Below the pieces are notes generated by a model. That model saw nothing but the letters and a program-made list of their open reading frames with translations. It did no database searches and was not told the origin of the DNA. A DNA stretch of 64,000 nucleotides from Celeribacter baekdonensis B30 (GTDB lineage Bacteria > Pseudomonadota > Alphaproteobacteria > Rhodobacterales > Rhodobacteraceae): contig NZ_AMRK01000012.1 of assembly GCF_000299875.1 (NCBI RefSeq), positions 1-64,000 of the forward strand, read 5' to 3'. The translations under genes were made by a program, and so were the position numbers. Shown piece after piece: positions 8,208-15,921 of the stretch (positions are counted from its first letter, which is position 1; each line of letters opens with the position of its first letter).

Positions 8208-10919
8208 ATGTTCCATTTCAACATCCTTGTTCTGGCCTGTCTGAGCTATGCCACATTCCTGTTCGTGGTGGCGTTTTGGGCGGAAAAGCGGGCGGAGGCC
8301 GGACGGCTGGGCTGGCTGCGCTCGCCTTGGGTCTACACGCTCTCACTCTCTATATACTGTACCGCATGGACGTTTTACGGCGCGGTCGGCTATGCCGCGC
8401 GCTCGGGCCTTGAGTATCTGACGATCTATCTTGGACCGTCCTTGGTGATGATCGGCTGGTGGTGGATTTTACGCAAACTGGTGCGCATTGGCCGGACCCA
8501 GCGGATCACCTCGGTTGCCGATTTGATCTCTTCGCGCTACGGCAAATCGACCACTTTGGGGGTTTTGGTGACGCTTTTGGCGGTGATTGGCACCACGCCC
8601 TATATTGCGCTGCAATTGCAATCCGTGGCGCTGTCTTTCGCGGTCTTTGGCCTCAATGATCCCTCCGGCATGGTGGTGCCCGATCTGGACAAAACCGCGC
8701 TTTGGGTCGCCGCTGGATTGGCGTTGTTCACCATCCTCTTTGGCACGCGCAATCTCGATGCCAATGAGCGCCACCACGGGGTTGTGACCGCGATTGCCTT
8801 GGAGGCGGTGGTCAAATTCGTCGCGCTTGTGGGGGTCGGCATGTTCGTCGTCTGGGGCCTGTCCGATGGGATGGGCGATATGATGACACGCCTTGATGCC
8901 TCACCTGTCGCCCAGCATTCCATTCACGGCACGCGCTGGATCACACTGACGCTGTTGTCGGGCGCGGCGCTGATCACCCTGCCGCGGATGTTTCAGGTCA
9001 TCGTGGTTGAGAACGTCGACGAAAATCATTTGTTTACGGCAGGTTGGGCCTTTCCGCTCTACCTGTTTGGCATGTCATTGTTTGTCATCCCCATCGCCGT
9101 TGTCGGGCTGGATGTGTTGCCCAGTGGATCAAACCCGGACATGTTCGTCCTGACTTTGCCGCTACATTATGATCAACGCGTCCTCGCGACCCTGTCGTTT
9201 TTGGGCGGGTTTTCTTCGGCCACGTCGATGGTCATCGTCGCCTCGATTGCGCTCTCCACCATGGTGTCCAACCACATCGTCATGCCGATCTGGCTGAGTT
9301 CGCGCACGGGCGGCGCCACCATGTCGGGCGATGTGCGCAGTGTCGTGCTGTCTGCCCGCCGCTTGTCGATTTTTGGCGTCTTGGCTCTGGGCTATCTCTA
9401 TTTCCATTTTTCCGGCGGCTCAGAGGCCTTGGCCTCCATCGGCATGATTTCGTTTTCCGGCGTCGCACAGGTGCTACCGGCGCTGTTGGGCGGGATATTC
9501 TGGCGCGGAGCCACGCGGGTCGGGGCCATCGCCGGGGTTGTGCTGGGCTTTTGCATCTGGGCCTATTCGATGTTCTTGCCCTCCTTTGGCGCGGCGGCGG
9601 GATATACGCAGACATTTCTCGACAATGGTCCCTTTGGCATCGCCCTGTTGCGGCCCCAGGCGTTGTTTGGCGTCGAAGGCGTCGATCCGGTGGTGCATGC
9701 CGTGGTCTGGTCCATCGCGCTCAACACATTGGTGTTTATCTTGGGTTCTTTGATGTCCTTTCCGCGCCCCGTTGAACGGCTTCAGGGGGCGCAATTTGTC
9801 AGCGTGTTCGAACACACCGGATCGACGCGCGGCTGGTCGCATGGTTTTGCCGAGGCCGAAGACCTTTTGGTCATGGCGCAGAGGATTTTGGGGCCAGCGG
9901 AGGCGCAAAACCTGTTTCAAGCTGAAGCGGAGGCGCAGGGCAAACAGGGCTATCTACCGGATGCAACATCGGAATTTATCGAGCGTCTGGAACGTGAATT
10001 GGCGGGGTCGGTGGGGGCGGCGACGGCCCATGCGATGTTGGGGCAAATCGCCGGTGGCGTGTTGGTTTCGGTCGAGGATTTGATGGCCGTGGCCGATGAA
10101 ACCGCACAGATGTTGGAATATTCGACCCAGCTTGAGCATAAATCCGAAGAGCTTGCCCGCACCGCGCGGCAATTGCGCGAGGCCAACGCCAAACTGACCG
10201 CCTTGTCGATCCAAAAGGATGCGTTTCTGTCGCAAATCTCGCATGAATTGCGCACGCCGATGACCTCGATCCGGGCCTTTTCCGAAATCCTGCGCGAGGC
10301 CGGGCAGACGGGTGAGATGGATGGCGAAAGCCTGACACGGTTCTCCGGCATCATCCATGACGAGGCCCAGCGGCTGACCCGGCTTTTGGACGATCTTTTG
10401 GACCTCTCGGTGTTGGAAAACGGCTCGGTGACGCTCAACTGGACCCGCACCAATTTGCATGACGTGATCGAACGCGCGGTTCAGGCCAGTTCCGGCGGGG
10501 CGGCGGGCGCGATCACCATTCGGCGGCATGTCCTGTCCGAACATATCGCGATTGAAACCGACCCGGACCGGTTGGCGCAGGTGTTTATCAACCTGATCAC
10601 CAATGCCCGCAAGTATTGCGATGCGCCGCAGCCGGAGTTGAAAATCTACGCCCGCAGGATCGGGGAGGACGCGATCCAAATAGATTTCATCGACAATGGT
10701 TCGGGCATTGCCAAGGACAAACAGGCGGTGATTTTTGAGAAATTTTCGCGCCTGACCGATCACGCAAAAGCGGGTGGAGCGGGGCTTGGATTGGCGATTT
10801 GCCGTGAAATCATGGTCAATCTGGGCGGCACGATTTCCTATCTGCCGGGGCAGGGCGGGGCGGCATTTCGGCTTGACCTGGCGCGCGTGCGGGCACGGTC
10901 AGGGCGACCCTCGGGGTGA
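8208..10919 (+). CDS. Sodium/solute-symporter-type sensor histidine kinase (CbrA/CrbS-like)
   Basis: A 903-residue inner-membrane sensor. Residues 1 to about 480 form a SLC5/SSS transporter-like domain with about 13 membrane segments. A linker and coiled coil follow near 620-660, then HisKA with ISHELRTPMTS (phospho-His about H679). The HATPase has an N-box FINLITNARKY, G1 DNGSGI and G2 GGAGLGLAICRE. Known relatives CbrA and CrbS couple a transporter-like domain to signalling; CrbS controls acs. The ATG directly follows the previous stop codon. The receiver at 7427 is the likely partner, but unlike CrbR it has no DNA-binding domain. Confidence 0.88.
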   Translation: MFHFNILVLACLSYATFLFVVAFWAEKRAEAGRLGWLRSPWVYTLSLSIYCTAWTFYGAVGYAARSGLEYLTIYLGPSLVMIGWWWILRKLVRIGRTQRITSVADLISSRYGKSTTLGVLVTLLAVIGTTPYIALQLQSVALSFAVFGLNDPSGMVVPDLDKTALWVAAGLALFTILFGTRNLDANERHHGVVTAIALEAVVKFVALVGVGMFVVWGLSDGMGDMMTRLDASPVAQHSIHGTRWITLTLLSGAALITLPRMFQVIVVENVDENHLFTAGWAFPLYLFGMSLFVIPIAVVGLDVLPSGSNPDMFVLTLPLHYDQRVLATLSFLGGFSSATSMVIVASIALSTMVSNHIVMPIWLSSRTGGATMSGDVRSVVLSARRLSIFGVLALGYLYFHFSGGSEALASIGMISFSGVAQVLPALLGGIFWRGATRVGAIAGVVLGFCIWAYSMFLPSFGAAAGYTQTFLDNGPFGIALLRPQALFGVEGVDPVVHAVVWSIALNTLVFILGSLMSFPRPVERLQGAQFVSVFEHTGSTRGWSHGFAEAEDLLVMAQRILGPAEAQNLFQAEAEAQGKQGYLPDATSEFIERLERELAGSVGAATAHAMLGQIAGGVLVSVEDLMAVADETAQMLEYSTQLEHKSEELARTARQLREANAKLTALSIQKDAFLSQISHELRTPMTSIRAFSEILREAGQTGEMDGESLTRFSGIIHDEAQRLTRLLDDLLDLSVLENGSVTLNWTRTNLHDVIERAVQASSGGAAGAITIRRHVLSEHIAIETDPDRLAQVFINLITNARKYCDAPQPELKIYARRIGEDAIQIDFIDNGSGIAKDKQAVIFEKFSRLTDHAKAGGAGLGLAICREIMVNLGGTISYLPGQGGAAFRLDLARVRARSGRPSG

Positions 10920-11041
10920 AATCTGCCCTCCGCGGGGTGAAAACGCGATTTGGGGCGAAAAGATTAACGGAATAAACCCTTTGTTTACCGTGCCCATGCA
11001 CAACTGATGCGGATTGAAACCGGGACATTTGATGCACCACC

Positions 11042-12172
11042 ATGTCTGACGCAGACATCATTTCCGCGATGCGCCGCAAAGCGGGCGTTGGCCGCCCGCC
11101 GCCGGACGTTCAACCGATGTCGCCCGCAAAGGCGCTGCGCCTTGCTGCGGCGAAGGCTGCGGAGGATTCGATCGGTCTGGTGATGCAGGTGACACATGTG
11201 GCCGAGGAGCGCAGTTCGATTTTGCGCCTGCCGGAGCAATTGCCCGACGATGCGCTTTTGTCGCTCCTGGAGGGGCCGGACAACGCCTATGGTTTGGCGG
11301 TGTTTGATCGCAACGTGGTTTCCGCCGTGGTCGAACAACAAACCACAGGCAAGGTGTTGAAACTGCCGCCCGAAGAGCGCGCCCCCACCGCAACGGATGC
11401 GGTGATGTGTACGGAAATCACCGATCATATTCTGTCTCTGTTCGAAACCAACGTGGCCGAGGTCGCTGACCCGCCCCATGTCGAGGGGTTTCGTGTCGCC
11501 GCGCAATTGCGCGAGGCGCGGTCCATTTCGATTGCTTTCGAGGATGTGCCGTACCGGGTGTACCGCATCTCCGTGTCGCTTGGGCGCGGTGTGCGCGAGG
11601 GCGAAATCCTGTTGGTTTTTCCCTATGCCCGCGCCACGCCCAAACCCGTCCCCGGCGCGCCCAACAATTTTGGCCGTGATTTTCAGGCGGTTGTCATGAC
11701 ATCGGAGGCCCGGCTTGACACGGTTTTGCACCGCATTCGCCTGCCCTTGGCCGATGTGATGTCGCTTGAGGTGGGGATGGTCTTGTCGATCCCGCGCTCT
11801 GCCGTGTCCAAGGTGGAATTGCGTGCCGATGATCGCCTCGTCAGCCGGGCGCAATTGGGCCAGATCAATGGCAAACGCGCCGTGCGCCTGATCTTTATGA
11901 CCGGGGATGACGATCCTTTGGATGCCTCTTATGGACCGGACGAGGGCGGGTTTGGCGATATGGGGGCGCCCTCGGGGAGCTCTGCTGTTCCGGCACTCTC
12001 AAATGGGATGGGTGATGTGCCCCCGATGGGGGATTATCCCGCCATGGGAGATATGGGCGATCTGCCTCCCCTTGGGGCGTTTCCGGCCTTGGGGGATATG
12101 GGAGGAGATATGGGTGATCTGCCCGATTTGGGGCATTTCCCGGCGATGGGAGATCTCCCATCGCTTGAATAG
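11042..12172 (+). CDS. FliM/FliN-family motor-switch-like protein with Gly-Asp-Met-rich tail
   Basis: A 376-residue FliM-like protein. Residues 1-13 (MSDADIISAMRRK) recall the CheY-binding N-terminus of FliM. The middle domain runs to about 210, and a SpoA (FliM/FliN C-terminal) domain follows at about 215-290 (LPLADVMSLEVGMVLSIP, then GQINGKRAVRL). The last 75 residues are a low-complexity tail of repeated MGD and PxxGxxPAxGD units. No other flagellar gene is in the window, so this is an orphan copy. Its position after a receiver and kinase invites a link to motility control, which is unproven. Confidence 0.75.
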   Translation: MSDADIISAMRRKAGVGRPPPDVQPMSPAKALRLAAAKAAEDSIGLVMQVTHVAEERSSILRLPEQLPDDALLSLLEGPDNAYGLAVFDRNVVSAVVEQQTTGKVLKLPPEERAPTATDAVMCTEITDHILSLFETNVAEVADPPHVEGFRVAAQLREARSISIAFEDVPYRVYRISVSLGRGVREGEILLVFPYARATPKPVPGAPNNFGRDFQAVVMTSEARLDTVLHRIRLPLADVMSLEVGMVLSIPRSAVSKVELRADDRLVSRAQLGQINGKRAVRLIFMTGDDDPLDASYGPDEGGFGDMGAPSGSSAVPALSNGMGDVPPMGDYPAMGDMGDLPPLGAFPALGDMGGDMGDLPDLGHFPAMGDLPSLE

Positions 12173-12205
12173 GGCATAGCCAAAGCGTCACGCTTTAATA
12201 TTCTG

Positions 12206-12219
12206 TTGATGTACATCAA
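12206..12219. promoter_or_regulatory. Perfect FNR/FnrL box upstream of the dksA/traR-like gene
   Basis: TTGATGTACATCAA is a complete palindrome matching the FNR consensus TTGAT-N4-ATCAA. It ends 51 nt before the chosen start codon at 12270. Activation at position -41.5 would place the start of transcription near 12254, just before the ribosome site at 12256. Anaerobic control is inferred from the motif only. Confidence 0.6.
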
Positions 12220-12269
12220 TGCATGTGATGCGGTTTGAGCGGATGCTGTTTTTCCAAGGAGGAATGTTC

Positions 12270-12605
12270 ATGCTAGACCTTGTTCAAAGACAAACACAAT
12301 TGCAGCAACGCAAAGCGGAATTGACGCTGAGACTGCGCAACATCGAAACCGAACTGGACGCGCATCAGTCAAAAGACTGGGCCGAACTGGCCACCGAACG
12401 CGAGAGCGATGAGGTGCTTGAGGGCATGGGGGTGGCGGGAAAACTCGAACTGGCGATGATAGAAGCGGCACTTCAGCGCATTTCTGCCGGGGAATACGGA
12501 TTTTGCGCCGCCTGCGGCGAAGAAATCAGCGCAAAACGTTTGGATGTGCTACCCTATACACCAGTGTGTAAAGACTGCGCCGCACGCAACGCCGAACACA
12601 AATAA
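12270..12605 (+). CDS. DksA/TraR-family C4 zinc-finger protein
   Basis: A 111-residue cytoplasmic protein. An N-terminal helical part (residues 1-50) is followed by GFCAACGEEI, then TPVCKDCAARN, a CxxC-x17-CxxC zinc finger of the DksA/TraR type. This family binds the RNA polymerase secondary channel; short members such as this are TraR-like. I chose the ATG at 12270 because AAGGAGG at 12256-12262 is then 7 nt away; the ATG at 12264 would be only 1 nt away. A perfect FNR box lies upstream. Confidence 0.82.
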   Translation: MLDLVQRQTQLQQRKAELTLRLRNIETELDAHQSKDWAELATERESDEVLEGMGVAGKLELAMIEAALQRISAGEYGFCAACGEEISAKRLDVLPYTPVCKDCAARNAEHK

Positions 12606-12694
12606 TCCGCCGCATCGCGCGTGCCTGAGGAGGGCGCGAGGTGTGAATTTTAGCAAACACGCCTACAAGCACGCCTATATGAGGAGGACAGCCT

Positions 12695-12886
12695 ATGCCC
12701 AATTCACCAAAATATGACACCGAAATTGATCGTATCGTGGACGATCTGGTCAAAGACGAAGACACCGCAGCCGTGTTGAAAGACAAGTTGCATAAATCCT
12801 TTTCCGAGCCTGCCGCGACAGTCTACGCGCGCACGGAGGTGAGTGCTGAGGACGATGACGATATATGGGACAATTTGCCGGTCTAA
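12695..12886 (+). CDS. Small acidic protein, unknown function
   Basis: I do not recognise this 63-residue protein (MPNSPKYDTEIDRIVDDL...). It is rich in Asp and Glu, predicted helical, and ends in DDDDIWDNLPV. A good AGGAGG ribosome site sits just before the ATG. It lies between the DksA/TraR-like gene and another small acidic ORF in the same direction, so the three may form one unit under the FNR box. Confidence 0.6.
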   Translation: MPNSPKYDTEIDRIVDDLVKDEDTAAVLKDKLHKSFSEPAATVYARTEVSAEDDDDIWDNLPV

Positions 12887-12923
12887 GAGATCGGGGTTCG
12901 CCCTGTCGAGAAAGGACACGCCG

Positions 12924-13148
12924 ATGGCATTCGAAGCCCTCAAAGCCCAAGCCTATATGATTTTGAACGAAATTTCGGCCCAGCCTGAGGATCGTCATGT
13001 GCTGCAGGAGCGGTTGCGTGAAACGCTTTCGGAACTGTCGGCGCTTGGCCTGCCTTTGCCCGACGATTTGGTGCGGTTGGAGGCCGAGCTTGAGGACAGC
13101 TCTGCCGACGATTTTTATCCCACGCGTGACGAAACCGCAGACATCTAA
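12924..13148 (+). CDS. Small acidic helical protein, unknown function
   Basis: A 74-residue protein starting MAFEALKAQAYMILNEI, with a helical body and an acidic tail ending in DFYPTRDETADI. A GAAAGGA ribosome site precedes the ATG at 12924; the longer open frame from 12843 overlaps the previous gene and lacks such a site. It lies 37 nt after the preceding small acidic gene. The function is unknown. Confidence 0.55.
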   Translation: MAFEALKAQAYMILNEISAQPEDRHVLQERLRETLSELSALGLPLPDDLVRLEAELEDSSADDFYPTRDETADI

Positions 13149-13273
13149 AGCCTGTGCGCAGGCCGGCGCGCGCAGGAACAGCCTCCACCGTGACCCGCGT
13201 CATGCCCCGCAAGAGCCCGAAACAAAAGGGTTCTTGCTTTCTCACCCCGCTCTCCGCCATTATGATCCCAAAC

Positions 13274-13293
13274 TGTGGATAAGCTGTGGATAA
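13274..13293 (-). promoter_or_regulatory. Tandem pair of perfect DnaA boxes
   Basis: TGTGGATAA occurs at 13274-13282 and again at 13285-13293. Each is the reverse complement of the DnaA-box consensus TTATCCACA. The repeats are 11 bp apart and so on the same helix face. They sit about 100 bp upstream of the FadJ-like gene. A single box could be chance, but two in phase are unlikely to be. Confidence 0.6.
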
Positions 13294-13389
13294 ATGATCC
13301 GCAGGGGTTAAACAGGGGCTTTTGTCGCCGTTTCTTTCGCAGGACTTGGCGGCTTTGGGCGTTCGATGTGAGGCGTAAGGGGGCGTGTG

Positions 13390-15474
13390 ATGCGAGTGGG
13401 GCAAAATGTGACAGCGGCACAGGGCGAAACCCCTGAGCAAGATTTGGTACAGTCCAGTCGCGAAGGCGCGCTGGCCGTGCTGCGCCTGTCGCGCCCGCCC
13501 GTCAACACCCTCACCGATGCATTGCGCCTGGCGCTGTTCAAAGCCATCGAGGACGCGGACAATGACTCCGGTGTGCGCGCCATTGTTGTCGCGGGCGAAG
13601 GCGCGTCTTTTTGTACCGGCTATGCCCCTGACGCTCTGTCGCTCACCGAGGCTGCGCCGACGTTAAACACCCTGTGTGACCGGATCGAGGCCTGTGGCAA
13701 ACCGGTGGTGGCCGCCCTTCATGGCGCGACGCTTGAGGCCGGATTGGCCTTGGCTTTGGCGGCGCATTACCGGGTAATGGGACGGGCGGCGCGATTGGGC
13801 GCGCCCGAGGTGTCCTTTGGCCTTGTCCCTGGCGGCGGGGTGACCCAGCGTTTGCCCCGATTGATCGGCGCGGATGCAGCGCTTGCGCTGCTGCTGCCGG
13901 GCCGCCCGATAGATGGTGCCCAAGCGCAAAAACTCGGCCTCATCGATCAATTGGTGCAAAAAAAGGTTGGTGATGAAGCTTTGGCCTTTGCCCGCCACTT
14001 GATTGAGAGCAAAAAGGGGCCACGTCCCAGCCGCGATACCACCCGTGGTCTGGCCGATGGCGCGCGCTACATGTCGGAGGTCGCGGCGCGACGGATGGAA
14101 ATTCGCGGGGCACGCATTGAGGCGCCAAAACATATCATCGACTGCGTCGAGGCGGCATTGATGATGCCCTTTGACGCGGGTGTCTGGCGCGAACAGACGG
14201 CGCGCGAGGACTGTTTTGCCTCGGCGCAATCCAAGGCCCTCCGACACGCTTATGCGGCCGAAAGACAGGCGGCGCGACTGACCGGGGTGGACGGCGTTGA
14301 GCCTGCCGAGGTCATCACCCTTGGGATTGTCGGCACCGGCACATTGGCGCTTGGGATTGCCGTTGCGGCGCTGGATCATGGGTTTCATGTTCGTCTTTTG
14401 GGCAATGGTGCCGATCAATTGGTTGTTGTTCAAAACCGGATTGAAGCCGCCTACACCCGCGCCGCGCAACAGGGCCAGATCAGCCCCGATCTGCGCGATG
14501 CCAGAGTGGCCGCCTTCACCACCAGCGCCCGCGTCGATAGCCTTGCCGCCGCCGATCTGGTGATCGAAGCGACCCAAGGCAATGCGGCGGCGCGCGGGAG
14601 TCTTTTGGCACGGGTCGAAGAATTTTTACCCGAAGAGGTGGTTTTGGCCACGGTCGCGGATCGCGGGTTTGACGAGATGGCCCGTGATTTGGCCCATCCC
14701 GAACGGTTTTTGGGTCTGCATTTCTTTGCCCCGGCCCAGATGATCCGCGTGGTCGAATTGGCCCATTCCGATGATGTGTCTCCCAAGGCTTTGGTGACGG
14801 CCCATGCGTTTTTGTGCCGCCTCGGCAAAATCCCGGTGACGGTGTCGGCCACGGATGGTTTGATTGCCAATGTGGTGCAAGAGGCCGGATGGGCCGCCGT
14901 CGATGTGCTGTTGCTGATGGGCGCGCGTCCGGCACAGATTGATCAGGCAATGCGGGAGTACGGTTTTCCCGCCGGGCCCTGCGAGGCCATGGACGCGCTT
15001 GGACTGGGCTACATGACCGGGGCTGTAGCACAATATTTGGCCGGAAAAGGGCGCGCAGGCAAAGCCAAGGGAGCCGGGTTTTACGATTATGTTGACGGGG
15101 CAGGGCCGGATGACAGCGCGGCAGAGGCGCTTTTGGCCGAACTGAGAGCGGACGGCGGCATCGCGGCCTTGGCCTTGAGCGACACGGATATTGTCGAGCG
15201 GCTCATTTTGGCCGAAGCCAATGCCGGTGCGCGGCTGTTGGAGCGCGGCGTGGTGTCCCGCCCGCTGGACATTGACGTGGTGATGATGATCGCGAAAGGC
15301 TATCCGCGCTGGCGCGGCGGGCCGATGGAATCGGCAGATGCGATGGGCATCGTGGCGGCGGAAAAACGGCTTTTGGCCTTTGCCAAGGCGGCGCCTGACA
15401 TTTGGGAGCCTGCGACACTCTGGCGCGCATTGTTTAAAAATGGCGCTTGTTTCGAAAAATTAAACCGAATCTGA
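13390..15474 (+). CDS. FadJ/FadB-like enoyl-CoA hydratase / 3-hydroxyacyl-CoA dehydrogenase, divergent active sites
   Basis: A 694-residue bifunctional beta-oxidation-type protein. An enoyl-CoA hydratase domain (about 20-270) is followed by an NAD-binding dehydrogenase domain (about 310-480, motif GIVGTGTLALGIA) and its C-terminal domain. In the hydratase, E140 (APEVSFGLVPGGG) is kept but the second catalytic Glu position appears to be A166. In the dehydrogenase, the catalytic-His motif is recognisable (GLHFFAPAQMIRVVEL), but the usual SNTSS and GFIxNR motifs read ATVADRG and GLIANV. ATG 13390 is preferred over GTG 13387 because AAGGGGG is then 6 nt away. Activity may be reduced or altered. 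Confidence 0.8.
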   Translation: MRVGQNVTAAQGETPEQDLVQSSREGALAVLRLSRPPVNTLTDALRLALFKAIEDADNDSGVRAIVVAGEGASFCTGYAPDALSLTEAAPTLNTLCDRIEACGKPVVAALHGATLEAGLALALAAHYRVMGRAARLGAPEVSFGLVPGGGVTQRLPRLIGADAALALLLPGRPIDGAQAQKLGLIDQLVQKKVGDEALAFARHLIESKKGPRPSRDTTRGLADGARYMSEVAARRMEIRGARIEAPKHIIDCVEAALMMPFDAGVWREQTAREDCFASAQSKALRHAYAAERQAARLTGVDGVEPAEVITLGIVGTGTLALGIAVAALDHGFHVRLLGNGADQLVVVQNRIEAAYTRAAQQGQISPDLRDARVAAFTTSARVDSLAAADLVIEATQGNAAARGSLLARVEEFLPEEVVLATVADRGFDEMARDLAHPERFLGLHFFAPAQMIRVVELAHSDDVSPKALVTAHAFLCRLGKIPVTVSATDGLIANVVQEAGWAAVDVLLLMGARPAQIDQAMREYGFPAGPCEAMDALGLGYMTGAVAQYLAGKGRAGKAKGAGFYDYVDGAGPDDSAAEALLAELRADGGIAALALSDTDIVERLILAEANAGARLLERGVVSRPLDIDVVMMIAKGYPRWRGGPMESADAMGIVAAEKRLLAFAKAAPDIWEPATLWRALFKNGACFEKLNRI

Positions 15475-15576
15475 GACTTGAACGTCTATTTTCTAGGGAA
15501 TTTTATGGTTTTTTGGGCCGCTGTGATCGTGTTTGCGCCGATCTGCGCGAGGTCAATATCGGGCCGAAAATCGCAC

Positions 15577-15590
15577 TTGATGCAGATCAA
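15577..15590. promoter_or_regulatory. FNR/FnrL box with a correctly spaced -10 element
   Basis: TTGATGCAGATCAA matches TTGAT-N4-ATCAA exactly. Its centre is 15583.5. A TATCAC element at 15613-15618 is where a -10 would lie for class-II activation, giving a start near 15625. No coding gene begins there. Instead a series of hairpins and a terminator follows, which points to a small-RNA gene. Confidence 0.6.
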
Positions 15591-15624
15591 AGTTTTCGCG
15601 ATCCCGCTGTCCTATCACATTTTT

Positions 15625-15785
15625 GAGCGCAGAGGTTCACGTCCGCAGTCAGACAGTTGGGCCTCTGCATTCCTCCCGCGGACTCTCCTTCCGATCGTCC
15701 GCGCTGTATCCTGCCTTTTGTGCGTGGGCAGAATACTTTACTGGCGTCGCAGGGATGCGTTTCTCCTGCGACGCCTCTTTTTCTT
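15625..15785 (+). ncRNA. Candidate FNR-activated trans-acting small RNA, about 160 nt
   Basis: No protein-coding frame is convincing in 15475-15921. From the predicted start at 15625 the RNA can form four hairpins. They are GCAGAGG/CCTCTGC (15629-15635 with 15662-15668), CGCGGAC/GTCCGCG (15677-15683 with 15697-15703), CTGCC/GGCAG (15711-15715 with 15727-15731) and the terminator stem. The linker TTCCTCCC and the second loop TCTCCTTCC are C/U-rich and complementary to ribosome-binding sites. Anti-SD loops of this kind are typical of alphaproteobacterial trans-acting sRNAs. Exact ends are inferred. Confidence 0.5.
15743..15785 (+). terminator. Strong rho-independent terminator of the candidate sRNA
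   Basis: A perfect 11-bp inverted repeat, GGCGTCGCAGG (15743-15753) and CCTGCGACGCC (15765-15775), is followed by TCTTTTTCTT. It lies 270 nt after the FadJ-like stop codon, which is far for that gene, and 137 nt before xdhC. Confidence 0.8.
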
Positions 15786-15921
15786 TCAAATCGCCCGGAT
15801 CAGCGCGCCGTTAGGCATTTGGCAACACCCGTCTGGACACTGGCCCTGACGGCGTTAGAGTCGTCTCTGTGATCCCCGTTTTTACCGCCGCGTTTTTTAC
15901 CACCGCGCTGAGGAGCCAGGT

